Below, piece after piece: positions 26,274 to 36,098 of a stretch of DNA of 64,000 nt. The notes beneath the pieces were generated by a model. That model did not search any database, was not told where the DNA came from, and worked only from the letters and a program-made list of their open reading frames with translations. This stretch comes from Alphaproteobacteria bacterium (GTDB lineage Bacteria > Pseudomonadota > Alphaproteobacteria > Rhizobiales > Rhizobiaceae), in NCBI GenBank assembly GCA_016861165.1, contig BOKV01000001.1:207795-271794 (forward strand), read 5' to 3'. Each line of letters opens with the position of its first letter. The stretch's first letter is position 1. The position numbers were made by a program, and so were the translations under genes.

Positions 26274-26356
26274 AGACCCGATCCGGATGAATCGGGATTT
26301 TGTTCTATCTATCTGTTTTTTCGTGTCATCTGGTCCGCTCGGCGGGATGAAGCCCC
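26274..26356 (-). repeat. Interspersed 3'-UTR element, copy 2 (after glpX)
   Basis: On the minus strand it starts GGGGCTTCATCCCGCCGAGC about 80 bp after the glpX stop, then an AT-rich centre with an A run, and ends CCCGATTCATCCGGATCGGG (26277-26296 on the plus strand), a 6-bp stem hairpin followed by TCTT. It shares both end boxes with copy 1. Confidence 0.65.
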
Positions 26357-26435
26357 TGCCCGCGCGATCGTCCGCCGGCCATTTCGACCTTGCGTCACAC
26401 CAGCCGGGGGCCGGCAACGGGCCGGCAGGGGGCGG

Positions 26436-27422
26436 TCAGGTGAACTTGTCCATGTCCTTGTGGGTCGCCTTGATCTCGCGGATGGTGCCGGTCGAGGAGC
26501 GCATGACGATGGTGTGGGTGACGATGGCGTCGCGCAGGAAGCGCACGCCCGACAGCATGTTGCCGTCGGTCACTCCGGTGGCGGCGAACAGCACGTCGCC
26601 GGCGGCCATCTCGGCCATGTCGTAGACGCGGTCGGGATCCTCGACGCCCATGCGGCGGGCGCGCTCGACCTTCTCCGGGCTGTCGAGGATGAGCCGGCCC
26701 TGCATCTGACCGCCGGTGCAGCGCAGGGCGGCGGCCGCCAGCACGCCCTCCGGCGCGCCGCCGATGCCCATATAGATGTCGATACCGGTCTGCAGCGGAT
26801 CGGTGGTGTGGATGACGCCGGCGACATCGCCGTCGCCGATCAGGCGGATGGCGGCGCCGGTGGCGCGCACTTCCTCGATCAGGCGGGCGTGGCGCGGCCG
26901 ATCCATGATGCAGGCGGTCAGTTCGCCGACCTTGACCCCCCTGGCCTCGGCGAGGCGGGCGAGGTTTTCGGCCGGCGGTGCCTTGAGATCGATGGTGCCG
27001 GCCGGAAAACCGGGACCGATGGCGATCTTGTCCATGTAGACGTCGGGGGCATGCAGCATGCGGCCGCGCTCGGCCAGCGCGATGACGGCCAGCGAGTTGG
27101 GCAGGTTCTTGGCGCAGATCGTGGTGCCTTCCAGCGGGTCGAGCGCGATGTCGACGGCCGGCCCCTTCCTGGTGCCGACCTCCTCGCCGATGAACAGCAT
27201 CGGCGCCTCGTCGCGCTCGCCTTCGCCGATGACGACGCGCCCGTCAATCGGCAGCTTGTTCAGTTCGGTGCGCATCGCGTCGACGGCGGCCTGGTCGGCG
27301 GCCATCTCGTCGCCATGGCCGCGCAGGCGGGCGGCGGCGACGGCGGCCCGCTCGGTGACCCGTGCCAGCTCCATGGTGAGCACGCGGTCGAGCACGCTGG
27401 GCTGTGATACGATTGCATTCAT
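26436..27422 (-). CDS. glpX: Fructose-1,6-bisphosphatase, class II
   Basis: 328 residues. Class II FBPase motifs: MRTELNKLPIDGRVVIGEGERDEAPMLFIGE near 50, DPLEGTT near 95, and IGIGGAPEGVLAAAALRC near 190. It hydrolyses fructose-1,6-bisphosphate to fructose-6-phosphate in gluconeogenesis. ATG 27422 opens MNAIVSQPSVLDRVL; the longer frame reaching 28331 is noncoding. The alaC-hom-glpX-recJ order is conserved in Rhizobiales. A 131-bp gap separates it from hom. Confidence 0.94.
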   Translation of the reverse strand: MNAIVSQPSVLDRVLTMELARVTERAAVAAARLRGHGDEMAADQAAVDAMRTELNKLPIDGRVVIGEGERDEAPMLFIGEEVGTRKGPAVDIALDPLEGTTICAKNLPNSLAVIALAERGRMLHAPDVYMDKIAIGPGFPAGTIDLKAPPAENLARLAEARGVKVGELTACIMDRPRHARLIEEVRATGAAIRLIGDGDVAGVIHTTDPLQTGIDIYMGIGGAPEGVLAAAALRCTGGQMQGRLILDSPEKVERARRMGVEDPDRVYDMAEMAAGDVLFAATGVTDGNMLSGVRFLRDAIVTHTIVMRSSTGTIREIKATHKDMDKFT

Positions 27423-27553
27423 CTTGGCAGGCTCCCGGCAGGTGCAGGTAGCGAGGTCGCCAAGGCTATCGGCGAAACCGCCCGCAATTGCAACGTCCGG
27501 GCGCCGGGCCCATCCAACAAAATCGATTGAAAGCGCAAGGCGCCGCCGAACGG

Positions 27554-28870
27554 CTATTTTTCGATACGGATCATCTGCGGGGCCGAGACCAGATGGCCGT
27601 CGGCGGCGATCCTCTTCAGCGCGTTGCGCACCGCCAGCTCGGTCGTCGTGTGGGTGAGCAGGATCACCGTCTGGGTGCCGTCGGCCGGCGCCGGAGACGC
27701 CACCGACCGGTGCTGGACGATCGATTCGAGCGAGATGTCCTCGCCGGCCATGCGGGTGGCGATCGAGGCGAAGACGCCGGTGCGGTCGTGCACCACCATG
27801 CGGATGAAGTAGCCGCCCTCGTGCGCGCGCATGCGGGCCTGGCGGTAGGGCTCCAGGTGGCGGGCCGGCACGCCGAAGGCGGGCGCCTGCTGGTGGCCGG
27901 GCCGGGACTTGGCGATGTCGGCGATGTCGCCGGCCACTGCCGAGGCGGTGGCCTGGCCGCCGGCGCCGGGACCCGACAGGACGAGCTGGCCGACAATATC
28001 GCCGTCGATGGCCACTGCGTTGGTGACGCCATGAATCTGGGCGATCGGCGCGTCGACCGGCACCATGGTCGGGTGGACGCGCTGCTCGATGCCGGTGTCG
28101 GTCTTCTGGGCGACACCGAGCAGCTTGATGCGGTAGCCGAGATCGGCGGCGGCGTGGATGTCGGCCGGGGTGATGTTGGAAATGCCCTCGACATAGACGT
28201 CGTCGGCGGCGACGCGCGTCCCGAAGGCGATCGCGGTCAGGATGGCGAGCTTGTGGGCGGTGTCGTGGCCTTCGACGTCGAAGGTCGGGTCGGCTTCGGC
28301 ATAGCCCAGGCGTTGGGCTTCGGCCAGGCACGCCTCATAGGCGAGCCCCTCCTGCTCCATGCGGGTCAGGATGTAGTTGCAGGTGCCGTTGAGGATGCCG
28401 TAGACGCGGGTGATCTGGTTGGCGGTCAGCGCCTCGCGCAGCGTCTTGATGACCGGGATGCCGCCGGCGACGGCCGCCTCGAAATTGAGGATCAGGCCCT
28501 TCTCCTCGGCCTTGCGGGCGAGTTCGACGCCGTGGCGGGCGAGCAGCGCCTTGTTGGCGGTCACCACGTGCCTGCCGGCGGCGATCGCCGCGCGCACCGA
28601 CGCGAGCGCCGGGCCGTCCTCGCCACCGATCAGTTCGACGAAGATGTCGATGCCCCTGTCGCGGGCGAGCGCGACGGGGTCGTCGAACCATGCAAAGCGG
28701 CTGGTGTCGAGGCCGCGGTCGCGGTCACGGTCGCGCGCCGACACGGCGACGACCTCGACCGGCCGGCCGCAGCGCTCGGCCAGGAAGTCGTGCTTGGCGG
28801 CGAGGATGCGCACCAGCGCGGCGCCAACGGTGCCGAGCCCGGCGATCCCCAGGCGCAATGGTTCGGCCAT
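27554..28870 (-). CDS. hom: Homoserine dehydrogenase
   Basis: 438 residues. NAD(P)-binding LGIAGLGTVGAALVRIL at 6-22, the catalytic-domain signature NGTCNYILTRM and AEADPTFDVEGHDTAHKLAIL near 190-215 (catalytic Asp/Lys), and a C-terminal ACT domain from about 355 (YFIRMVVHDRTGVFASIA). It reduces aspartate semialdehyde to homoserine, leading to Thr and Met; the ACT domain implies Thr feedback. It is 39 bp downstream of alaC on the same strand, so probably co-transcribed. Confidence 0.95.
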   Translation of the reverse strand: MAEPLRLGIAGLGTVGAALVRILAAKHDFLAERCGRPVEVVAVSARDRDRDRGLDTSRFAWFDDPVALARDRGIDIFVELIGGEDGPALASVRAAIAAGRHVVTANKALLARHGVELARKAEEKGLILNFEAAVAGGIPVIKTLREALTANQITRVYGILNGTCNYILTRMEQEGLAYEACLAEAQRLGYAEADPTFDVEGHDTAHKLAILTAIAFGTRVAADDVYVEGISNITPADIHAAADLGYRIKLLGVAQKTDTGIEQRVHPTMVPVDAPIAQIHGVTNAVAIDGDIVGQLVLSGPGAGGQATASAVAGDIADIAKSRPGHQQAPAFGVPARHLEPYRQARMRAHEGGYFIRMVVHDRTGVFASIATRMAGEDISLESIVQHRSVASPAPADGTQTVILLTHTTTELAVRNALKRIAADGHLVSAPQMIRIEK

Positions 28871-28909
28871 GGTGGTTGCGGTCCGTCCCTGATCGAATTG
28901 CCGACGATC

Positions 28910-30127
28910 TCACCGCCTGGCGGCGATGGGGATGACGTTGTGCAACGTTTCGTCGGCCGTGGCAAGGAAGCGGCGGATGTTGCGGGCGGCCTGGCGGATG
29001 CGGTGCTCGTTCTCGACCAGCGCGACGCGCACATGCTCGTCGCCATGCTCGCCGAAGCCGACACCCGGGGCGACGGCCACGCTCGCCTTCTCGACCAGCA
29101 GCTTGGAGAATTCAAGCGAGCCCAATTCGCGGAACTTCTCCGGGATCGGCACCCAGGCGAACATGGTGGCGGCCGGCGGCGGCACCGGCCAGCCGGCGCG
29201 GCCGAACGCCTCGACCATCACGTCGCGGCGCTGGCGGTAGACGAGGCGGGCACGCTCGACCTCGCGGTCCTGGGTGTTGACGGCGAAGGCGGCGGCGACC
29301 TGGATGGGCGTGAAGGCGCCGTAGTCGAGATAGGACTTGACGCGCGCCAGCGCCGAGACCAGGCGCTCATTGCCGACGGCGAAGCCGATGCGCCAGCCGG
29401 GCATCGAGAAGGTCTTCGACATCGAGGTGAACTCGACGGCGATGTCGATGGCGCCTGGTACCTGCAGGATAGAGGGCGGCGGCGTGCCGTCGAAATAGAT
29501 TTCGGCATAGGCAAGGTCGGAGAGGATGATGATGTCGTGCTTCCGGGCGAAGGCGACGACCTCGCGGTAGAAGTTGAGCGTGGCCAGCAGCGCCGTCGGG
29601 TTCGACGGGTAATTGAGGATCAGCGCCGTCGGCGCCGGAATCGAGTGGCGCACCGCGCGCTCCAGCGCGCGCAGGAAGCCGTCATCGGGCTCGGCCTGGA
29701 TCGAGCGCACGACGGCGCCCGACATGATGAAGCCGAAGGAGTGGATCGGATAGGTCGGGTTGGGGACGAGCACAACGTCGCCCGGCGCGGTGATCGCCTG
29801 GGCCATGTTGGCGAAGCCCTCCTTGGAGCCGAGCGTGGCGACGACCTGCGTCTCCGGGTCGAGCTTGACGCCGAAACGGCGGCCGTAATAGCCGGCCTGG
29901 GCGCGGCGCAGGCCGGCGATCCCCTTGGAGGCGGAATAGCGATGGGTGCGCGGGTCCTGGGCGACCTCGCACATCTTGTCGACGATGGCCTGCGGCGTGG
30001 GCAGGTCGGGATTGCCCATGCCGAGGTCGATGATGTCGGCGCCGGCGGCGCGCGCCGAGGCCTTCAGGCGGTTGACCTGCTCGAACACGTAGGGCGGAAG
30101 GCGGCGGATCTTGTAGAAATCGTCCAT
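28910..30127 (-). CDS. alaC: Class I aminotransferase, AlaC/LL-DAP aminotransferase-like
   Basis: 405 residues. PLP lysine in SMSKTFSMPGWRIGFAVGN near 240, NYPSNPTALLATLNFY near 175, and the N-terminal RRLPPYVFEQVNRLK followed by DIIDLGMGNPD. The sequence parallels E. coli AlaC (alanine transaminase) closely; databases often label it LL-diaminopimelate aminotransferase. Its position directly before hom suggests a link to aspartate-family or alanine synthesis. I favour AlaC-type function. Confidence 0.85.
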   Translation of the reverse strand: MDDFYKIRRLPPYVFEQVNRLKASARAAGADIIDLGMGNPDLPTPQAIVDKMCEVAQDPRTHRYSASKGIAGLRRAQAGYYGRRFGVKLDPETQVVATLGSKEGFANMAQAITAPGDVVLVPNPTYPIHSFGFIMSGAVVRSIQAEPDDGFLRALERAVRHSIPAPTALILNYPSNPTALLATLNFYREVVAFARKHDIIILSDLAYAEIYFDGTPPPSILQVPGAIDIAVEFTSMSKTFSMPGWRIGFAVGNERLVSALARVKSYLDYGAFTPIQVAAAFAVNTQDREVERARLVYRQRRDVMVEAFGRAGWPVPPPAATMFAWVPIPEKFRELGSLEFSKLLVEKASVAVAPGVGFGEHGDEHVRVALVENEHRIRQAARNIRRFLATADETLHNVIPIAARR

Positions 30128-30190
30128 GGTCGTCCCGTGTCGGCCCGGCGCCGGCGAATGGCGGCCGCCACCGACGCGCCGCTCAATAGT

Positions 30191-30853
30191 CTAATTCTCG
30201 ATCGAACTCAAAGCATCCCTGTAGTGGCGGGCGGCGCGCTCGCGCAGCGACTTGCGCCGGGCGGCGACGGCCTGCGCCTCCTCGTCGGAAATCTCGGCCT
30301 GGGCGCGGGCGGCAGCCGCCGTCATCTCGGCGGCCAGCTCGTCGATCTCCTCCTTCGGCACTGGCTCGGCGAGCGCCTGGCGGGTAGTGAAGGCATGCGG
30401 CCGGTTGCGGCCGGACTGCTCTCCCTTGGCGCGCATCTCGCGCACGGCAACGTCGCGACTGGCGCCCATGTCGGGCGCCGGCGGCGCGGGCGCGTCGAGG
30501 AACGGGCGGCTGCCCATGACCGGCGCGGGGCCGGCGTCCGGCTCGGCGACGGCAAAGGCCGGGTCGACGCCGGAATCGGCGGCGCCGACATTCGTGGCCG
30601 GCACGGTCTCGGCGAAGATCACCGTCGGAACGCCGGTGTCGGGAGCGGCCGCCTGCGCGGGCGCTTCGTCGGGGGCGGCCGCCAGCACCGGCACAGGCTC
30701 GGCTTCAACCGCCGCCACGGATGCGGCACGCGGCGCGTCCACCCCGCGCAGTGCCGACGTGGTGCCGGTGCAGCCGGCGGCAACCAGCGCAGCGGCGACA
30801 AGAGCAAAGCCCGGGCGGCGGCGCAAGAAGGCAAGGCTGAGGCTTGCGGTCAC
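30191..30853 (-). CDS. Low-complexity lipoprotein of unknown function
   Basis: 220 residues, GTG start, lipobox VAAGC near 25-29. The middle is Ala/Pro/Asp-rich and probably disordered. The C-terminal 60 residues are a charged helix ([31 protein letters not shown] and on), likely a coiled coil. No family is recognised. It lies upstream of alaC on the same strand (63-bp gap) and is divergent from phaC. Confidence 0.6.
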   Translation of the reverse strand: MTASLSLAFLRRRPGFALVAAALVAAGCTGTTSALRGVDAPRAASVAAVEAEPVPVLAAAPDEAPAQAAAPDTGVPTVIFAETVPATNVGAADSGVDPAFAVAEPDAGPAPVMGSRPFLDAPAPPAPDMGASRDVAVREMRAKGEQSGRNRPHAFTTRQALAEPVPKEEIDELAAEMTAAAARAQAEISDEEAQAVAARRKSLRERAARHYRDALSSIEN

Positions 30854-31032
30854 GCGGGGTCTTTCCTATCTGCTGCCGGCATCGGTGGGCCCTGCGCAAG
30901 CCGGTCCGGCCTCCTCGCCGGCACTGTCACAACGGCGCAACCTGCCTAGCTATACCCAATAGCCGACCAAGGTCCCCTGCTACATGGCGAATGTGGTTGA
31001 ATTCGGGTAATAATCGGCGACGGGAGGCGAAG

Positions 31033-32895
31033 ATGAACGATCAGACCCGCAAGAGCGGGCAGGAGGGCGCCAGGCCGCCGGGCGAGCAGCCGGCGCAGAC
31101 GACCCGCCCACCCTATGCCGACTACGTGCTCAAGGACCCGGAGGCGTTCGCCCGCAACCTGGCGCGCATGATCGAGGAGGCCGGGCGGGCGGCGGCCGCC
31201 TGGGTCGGGCCGCGCGAGGCGGGCCGGCGCCAGGACGACCTGGCCGAAAGCGTCGCCGAGATTTCCAAGACGCTGGGCAAGGTTTCGGAATACTGGCTGT
31301 CCGACCCGGAACGGGCGCTGCAGGCGCAGACGCAGCTTTTCTCGCGCTACATGGAGCTGTGGAACAGCTCGATCCGCCGCATGGCCGGAGAGGAGGTGCC
31401 CGACCCGGTCGCGACGGACCCCGGCGACAGGCGCTTCGCCGACCCGGAATGGTCGCACAACCAGTTCTTCAATTTCCTCAAGCAGGCCTATCTCATCACC
31501 TCGGGCTGGGCGGCCGACCTGGTCGAGCGCACCGAGGGGCTCGACGAGCACACCAAGCACAAGGCGGTCTTCTACACCCAGCAGCTCATCAACTCGCTGT
31601 CGCCCAGCAACTTTCCCGCCACCAATCCGGAAGTGCTGCGCGACACCATCGCCAGCCATGGGGAGAACCTGGTGCGCGGCATGAAGATGCTGGCCGAGGA
31701 CATCCGCCGCGGCGACGGCGAACTGAAATTGCGCCAGGCCGACCACACCGCCTTCGAGGTCGGCCGCGACGTCGCCAACACGCCGGGCAAGGTCATCGCG
31801 CAGAACGACGTCTGCCAGGTGATCCAGTACGAAGCGGCCACCGAAAAGGTGCTGCAGCGACCACTGGTCATCGTGCCGCCGTGGATCAACAAGTTCTACA
31901 TTCTCGACCTCAACCCGCAGAAATCGTTCATCAAATGGTGCGTCGACCAGGGCCATACGGTGTTCGTCATCTCCTGGGTCAACCCCGACGAGCGCCAGGC
32001 CGGCAAGAGCTTCGAGCACTATGCGCGCGAGGGCATCGTCCACACGCTCGACGTGGTCGAGGAGGTGACCGGCGAGCGCGAGATGAACGTGGTCGGCTAC
32101 TGCGTCGGCGGCACGCTGCTGGCGGTGACGCTGGCGCTGATGGCACGCTGGAAGGACGACCGGGCGAAGACGGCGACCTTCCTGACGACGCAGGTCGACT
32201 TCACCCATGCCGGCGACCTGAAGGTGTTCGTCGACGAGGAGCAGATCGCCCGCGTCGAGAAGTCGATGGCGACCAAGGGCTATCTCGAAGGCGCCAAGAT
32301 GGCCACGGCCTTCAACATGCTGCGCTCGCGCGACCTGATCTGGCCCTATGTCGTCAACAACTATCTGCGCGGCAAGGACCCCCTGCCCTTCGACCTGCTC
32401 TACTGGAACTCCGACGCGACGCGCATGCCGGCGGCCAACCACTCGTTCTACCTGCGCGCCTGCTACCTGGAGAACCGGCTGACGCAAGGAGCGATGGAGG
32501 TGGCCGGCGAGCGGCTCGATCTGTCGGAGGTGACGATCCCGATCTACAACCTGGCCACCCGCGAGGACCATATCGCGCCGGCGCGGTCGGCCTATCTGGG
32601 CTCGCAATTCTTCGGCGGCAAGGCAACCTTCGTGCTGACCGGCTCGGGCCACATCGCCGGCGTGGTCAACCCGCCGGCGGCGCGCAAGTACCAGTACTGG
32701 ACCGGCGGCAAGCCGGTCGGAGAACTCGACGGCTGGCTCAAGACGGCCGAGGAACACCCGGGCTCGTGGTGGCCGCACTGGCACGACTGGATACGCGCCA
32801 ACGACGCCCGCGAGGTGGCGGCGCGCAAGGTCGGATCGGACAAGCACCCACCGATCGAGGACGCGCCCGGCAGCTACGTGCTGGCCAAGGCGTAG
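31033..32895 (+). CDS. phaC: Polyhydroxyalkanoate synthase, class I
   Basis: 620 residues. The N-terminal PhaC domain (about 110-280) includes [13 protein letters not shown]. The alpha/beta core has the lipase-like box GYCVGG with catalytic Cys near 357, Asp in TREDHIAP and His in [12 protein letters not shown]. It polymerises (R)-3-hydroxyacyl-CoA into storage granules. ATG 31033 follows GGGAGGCGAAG; upstream codons to 30844 are not used. No phaA/phaB/phaR or phasin lies in the window. Confidence 0.95.
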   Translation: MNDQTRKSGQEGARPPGEQPAQTTRPPYADYVLKDPEAFARNLARMIEEAGRAAAAWVGPREAGRRQDDLAESVAEISKTLGKVSEYWLSDPERALQAQTQLFSRYMELWNSSIRRMAGEEVPDPVATDPGDRRFADPEWSHNQFFNFLKQAYLITSGWAADLVERTEGLDEHTKHKAVFYTQQLINSLSPSNFPATNPEVLRDTIASHGENLVRGMKMLAEDIRRGDGELKLRQADHTAFEVGRDVANTPGKVIAQNDVCQVIQYEAATEKVLQRPLVIVPPWINKFYILDLNPQKSFIKWCVDQGHTVFVISWVNPDERQAGKSFEHYAREGIVHTLDVVEEVTGEREMNVVGYCVGGTLLAVTLALMARWKDDRAKTATFLTTQVDFTHAGDLKVFVDEEQIARVEKSMATKGYLEGAKMATAFNMLRSRDLIWPYVVNNYLRGKDPLPFDLLYWNSDATRMPAANHSFYLRACYLENRLTQGAMEVAGERLDLSEVTIPIYNLATREDHIAPARSAYLGSQFFGGKATFVLTGSGHIAGVVNPPAARKYQYWTGGKPVGELDGWLKTAEEHPGSWWPHWHDWIRANDAREVAARKVGSDKHPPIEDAPGSYVLAKA

Positions 32896-32996
32896 CGCCG
32901 CGACCCCGGCCATGCGGAGCGAGCCGCCTCATATGCGTGACTGCGGCCGGTTGTGGCATATTTGCCATTGCGGTAACGTGGATTTTGCGCAACGAT

Positions 32997-33061
32997 CCTG
33001 CCGACCTGCGTCGGCAGGGGTGCAAGGTTTGCAGGACGTCCGCACTTCGCCGGCGACGTCC
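32997..33061 (+). promoter_or_regulatory. Two hairpins in the leader of the small secreted Cys protein
   Basis: Hairpin A has a 9-bp perfect stem (32997-33005 with 33010-33018) and a CTGC tetraloop. Hairpin B has a 7-bp stem GGACGTC/GACGTCC (33034-33040 with 33055-33061). Neither has a T run. A could also protect the 3' end of phaC mRNA. B ends 23 bp before the ATG and could modulate translation. Confidence 0.5.
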
Positions 33062-33084
33062 GGTGTAGAAACAGGGAGACACTC

Positions 33085-33339
33085 ATGAAGACCATGATCA
33101 GGGGCCTGGGCGTGGCCTCGCTTCTCGCTCTGGGCTCGGCCGGTCTGGCCCAGGCCGATCCGATGACGATGATGCAGGGCTATGCGGCCTGCAGCACCGA
33201 ATATTCGTCCTGCCTGGCGGCGGCCGACTACGCGCTGGCCTCCTCGCCGTCGGAAGGCATGAGCAAGATGCAGATGAACGCCCAGCACGCCCAGCAGTGC
33301 TTCGCGGCGTGGCAGGCCTGCGCTTCGGCCGTCCGGTAG
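33085..33339 (+). CDS. Small secreted protein with two CX6C motifs
   Basis: 84 residues: signal peptide 1-24 (LGSAGLAQA then DP), mature part about 60 residues. The only cysteines after the signal lie in CSTEYSSC and CFAAWQAC, both CX6C, at either end of the helical mature chain. They probably form disulfides holding a helical hairpin. The start has an AGGGAGA box. The leader holds two strong hairpins. I do not recognise the family. Confidence 0.65.
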   Translation: MKTMIRGLGVASLLALGSAGLAQADPMTMMQGYAACSTEYSSCLAAADYALASSPSEGMSKMQMNAQHAQQCFAAWQACASAVR

Positions 33340-33365
33340 GCGGCGACAAGACCTCTCAAGCGAAG

Positions 33366-33396
33366 ACCGGCGGCGGGTTGCCGACGCCGGTTTTTT
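33366..33396 (+). terminator. Rho-independent terminator after the small secreted protein
   Basis: A 7-bp stem ACCGGCG/CGCCGGT (33366-33372 with 33385-33391) followed by a run of six T (33391-33396). Confidence 0.85.
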
Positions 33397-33409
33397 CGTA
33401 TTCATTTTG

Positions 33410-33425
33410 AGGTATCATGATACCT
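33410..33425. promoter_or_regulatory. 16-bp perfect palindrome upstream of rplM
   Basis: AGGTATCATGATACCT reads the same on both strands. It lies in an AT-rich pocket 58-73 bp before the -35 box of the rplM promoter. It has the form of a dimeric repressor operator; the binding protein is unknown. Confidence 0.55.
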
Positions 33426-33482
33426 TGTTGCTAAATAGCTGAATTTGTTTGCTTTTTAGGAGAGCGACGCGAATTGCACGGC

Positions 33483-33511
33483 TTGACGGAAATCTCCGCG
33501 TGGCCTATAGA
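33483..33511 (+). promoter_or_regulatory. Promoter of rplM-rpsI
   Basis: TTGACG (33483-33488), exactly 17 bp, TATAGA (33506-33511): a near-consensus sigma-70 promoter. The RNA should start near 33518 and have a leader of about 93 nt. Confidence 0.8.
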
Positions 33512-33610
33512 GGCGCCCAATCCGGCCCGCCGGTGCCGCAAGGCAGGCGCCGGTGCCGATGCCCGGGCCGTTGGCCCTGGCCGGCCGGCCCCGATCCAGA
33601 GGAAACGCCG

Positions 33611-34075
33611 ATGACGACCTTCTCGCAGAAGCCTGCCGAGGTGGTGAAGAAATGGGTGCTGATCGACGCCGAGAACGTTGTTCTCGGCCGGCTGGCATCG
33701 ATCGTCGCCAATCGCCTGCGCGGCAAGCACAAGCCGACCTTCACCCCGCATGTTGACGACGGCGACAACGTCGTCATCGTCAATGCCGACAGGGTGAAGC
33801 TCACCGGCAACAAGTTCCACGACAAGAAATACTACTGGCACACCGGCTATCCCGGCGGCATCAAGGAGCGCACCGCGCGCGAGATCCTCGAAGGCCGTTT
33901 TCCCGAGCGCGTCGTCGAGAAGGCGGTGCAGCGCATGATGCCGGAGGGCCCGCTCGCGCGGCGCCAGCTCAAGAACCTGCGCGTCTATGCCGGCGCGGAA
34001 CATCCGCACGAGGCCCAGCAGCCCGAGAAGCTCGACATCGCCGGGCTCAACCCCAAGAACAAGAGGAGCGCCTGA
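33611..34075 (+). CDS. rplM: 50S ribosomal protein L13
   Basis: 154 residues, slightly longer than the 142 of E. coli L13, as usual in alphaproteobacteria. Family stretches include [43 protein letters not shown] and [17 protein letters not shown]13 is an early assembly protein of the large subunit. It is followed 2 bp later by rpsI, the standard pair. Confidence 0.98.
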   Translation: MTTFSQKPAEVVKKWVLIDAENVVLGRLASIVANRLRGKHKPTFTPHVDDGDNVVIVNADRVKLTGNKFHDKKYYWHTGYPGGIKERTAREILEGRFPERVVEKAVQRMMPEGPLARRQLKNLRVYAGAEHPHEAQQPEKLDIAGLNPKNKRSA

Positions 34076-34077
34076 TC

Positions 34078-34551
34078 ATGTCCGGCCTCGAATCGCTTGA
34101 AGCCCTCGCGCCGCAGGCCGCCGCCCAGCCGGCCGCGCCGGTCCATGTGCAGAAGCTCGACGCCCATGGCCGCGCCTACGCCACGGGCAAGCGCAAGGAC
34201 GCCGTCGCCCGCGTCTGGGTGAAGCCCGGCTCCGGCAGGATCACCGTCAACGACAAGGAATACACGGCCTATTTCGCCCGGCCGGTGCTGCAGATGATCC
34301 TGAAGCAGCCGATCGTCGCCGCCAACCGCGACGGCCAGTTCGACGTGATCGCCACGGTCGTCGGCGGCGGGCTATCCGGCCAGGCCGGCGCCGTGCGCCA
34401 CGGCATCTCCAAGGCGCTCACCTATTACGAACCGGAACTGCGCGGCGTGCTCAAGAAGGGCGGCTTCCTGACCCGCGACGCGCGCGTGGTCGAGCGCAAG
34501 AAGTACGGCAAGCGCAAGGCGCGGCGTTCGTTCCAGTTCTCCAAGCGCTGA
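34078..34551 (+). CDS. rpsI: 30S ribosomal protein S9
   Basis: 157 residues. After an Ala/Pro-rich N-terminal extension of about 33 residues comes the S9 core: [44 protein letters not shown], and the basic tail [17 protein letters not shown] that reaches the P-site tRNA. Co-transcribed with rplM; its Shine-Dalgarno lies in the end of rplM. Confidence 0.98.
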   Translation: MSGLESLEALAPQAAAQPAAPVHVQKLDAHGRAYATGKRKDAVARVWVKPGSGRITVNDKEYTAYFARPVLQMILKQPIVAANRDGQFDVIATVVGGGLSGQAGAVRHGISKALTYYEPELRGVLKKGGFLTRDARVVERKKYGKRKARRSFQFSKR

Positions 34552-34575
34552 GCGCCACCGCCACCTGCAAACCAC

Positions 34576-34606
34576 CAACGGGGCCCCGCGCGGGCCCCGT
34601 TGCGTT
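34576..34606 (+). terminator. Terminator of the rplM-rpsI operon
   Basis: An 11-bp perfect stem CAACGGGGCCC/GGGCCCCGTTG (34576-34586 with 34592-34602), 5-nt loop, and a short tail CGTTTCC. The T run is weak but the stem is very stable. Confidence 0.7.
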
Positions 34607-34697
34607 TCCTGGCCTGCGCCGCGCCATGTCGCGGACCGGGCTTTCGCGTGACAGGGCCGGGCGCTAAGCCTGCGCCCAGCAGCGGAGGCCAGGCATC

Positions 34698-36068
34698 ATG
34701 CAGCGCATGTCCATCACCGAACCGGCGCGCCAGACCGAGATCGTCCACCAGACCGATGTGCTGGTGGTCGGCTCCGGACCCGGCGGGCTCGCCGCCGCGC
34801 TCGCCGCCGCCCGCGCCGGCGCCGAGGTCACCCTGGTCGAGCGGTTCGGCTGCTTCGGCGGCAACATCACCGCCGTCGGCGTCGAGGGCATGGCGTGGTA
34901 CCGCCACGAGCAGACCGTCGAGGCCAACGGCATCGGCCGCGAATTCGAGGAACGGGCGAAAGCGATGGGCGCGGCGGTGCCCGAATCGCAGTCGCTGTCC
35001 TACGAACTCGATTCGGAAGGCTTCAAGCTCGTCGCCGACCGCCTAGTCGAGGAAGCCGGCATCACGCCGATGCTGCACCGCTTCTTCGTCGCCCCGGTGA
35101 TGGACGGCGACACGATCACCGGCATCGTCACCGAATCGAAGGCCGGCCGCGAGGCGATCCTCGCCAGACGCGTGATCGACGCCACGGGCGATGCTGACGT
35201 CGCCCATCGCGCCGGGGCGCCGACGGTGGCGACGCCGAAGGAGCGGATGATGGCGGCTTCGGTCATGTTCCACCTGGCCGGTGTCGACAAGAGGAAGTTC
35301 CTCGACGGGGTGCGCGCCGACCCGCAGACCTACAAGGACTGGGGCGGCGGCGGCGAGTGGAACATAGAGACCTCCGGCAAGGAGGACGCGATGTTCTCGC
35401 CCTTCATCCGCAAGCCGTTCGCCAAGGCGATCAGGGACGGGCTCATCCCGGCCAGGCTCAACACCATCGCCGGCACCTGGGGAGCGATGCACGACACCGG
35501 CGAACTGACCTACATGAACCTGGTCCATCTCGATGGCTGCGACGGCACCGATCCGGTCGACCTGACCCGCTTCGAGATCGAGGGTCGGCGCCAGGCGATG
35601 CTGGCGATCGAGGCGCTGCGGCGCTACATGCCCGGCTGCGAGGGGGCGCGGCTCAGGAATTTCGGCATGACCATCGGCATCCGCGACACGCGCAAGATCG
35701 ACGCCGTCTACAACATGAGCGAAGCGGACGTGCGCGAACAGGGCCGGTTCGAGGACTCAATCGGCATCTATCCCGAATTCATCGACGGCTACGGCGTGCT
35801 GATCCTGCCGACGACCGGCCGCTACTTCCAGCTTCCCTATCGCAACCTGCTGCCCAAGCGGGTGAAGAACCTGCTGGTGGCGGGGCGGGCGACCGGCGGC
35901 GACCGGATCGCCCACGCGGCGACGCGCAACATGAGCTGCTGCGCGGTGACCGGCCAGGGCGCCGGCATCGCCGCGGCCGTATCGCTCAGGGCCAACGCGC
36001 CGCTCGACCGCATCGACATCGCCCAGGTGCAGGCGGAGCTGGCCCGCCAGGGCGTGCGCTACCGGTGA
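34698..36068 (+). CDS. FAD-dependent oxidoreductase (FAD_oxidored, PF12831)
   Basis: 456 residues. Dinucleotide-binding motif DVLVVGSGPGGLAAALAAARAGAEVTLVER at 20-49 followed by the family's FGCFGGNIT. A second FAD-contact region, IDATGDADVAHRAGAP, lies near 160, and the C-terminal NLLVAGRATGGDRIAHAATR plus GQGAGIAAAV near 395-425. Family members are soluble flavoproteins of mixed or unknown substrate. No partner gene is adjacent, and the 3' gap to the convergent gene is 30 bp. Confidence 0.85.
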   Translation: MQRMSITEPARQTEIVHQTDVLVVGSGPGGLAAALAAARAGAEVTLVERFGCFGGNITAVGVEGMAWYRHEQTVEANGIGREFEERAKAMGAAVPESQSLSYELDSEGFKLVADRLVEEAGITPMLHRFFVAPVMDGDTITGIVTESKAGREAILARRVIDATGDADVAHRAGAPTVATPKERMMAASVMFHLAGVDKRKFLDGVRADPQTYKDWGGGGEWNIETSGKEDAMFSPFIRKPFAKAIRDGLIPARLNTIAGTWGAMHDTGELTYMNLVHLDGCDGTDPVDLTRFEIEGRRQAMLAIEALRRYMPGCEGARLRNFGMTIGIRDTRKIDAVYNMSEADVREQGRFEDSIGIYPEFIDGYGVLILPTTGRYFQLPYRNLLPKRVKNLLVAGRATGGDRIAHAATRNMSCCAVTGQGAGIAAAVSLRANAPLDRIDIAQVQAELARQGVRYR

Positions 36069-36098
36069 CGGGCGCTCCGGCGGTCTCCGGGCCTGGCC

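Noticed and set aside
26436..28331. A 631-codon open frame covering glpX and part of hom
   Set aside because: Only the part from 27422 matches glpX; the rest is an Arg/Pro-rich shadow of the hom gene in another frame.
27488..30949. A 1153-codon plus-strand open frame over glpX-hom-alaC
   Set aside because: Its composition is the antisense pattern of GC-rich genes; the opposite strand codes hom and alaC with full family motifs.
33441..33475. Possible small gene start after the AGGAGAG box near 33460
   Set aside because: No start codon at proper distance leads to an open frame of useful length before the rplM promoter.
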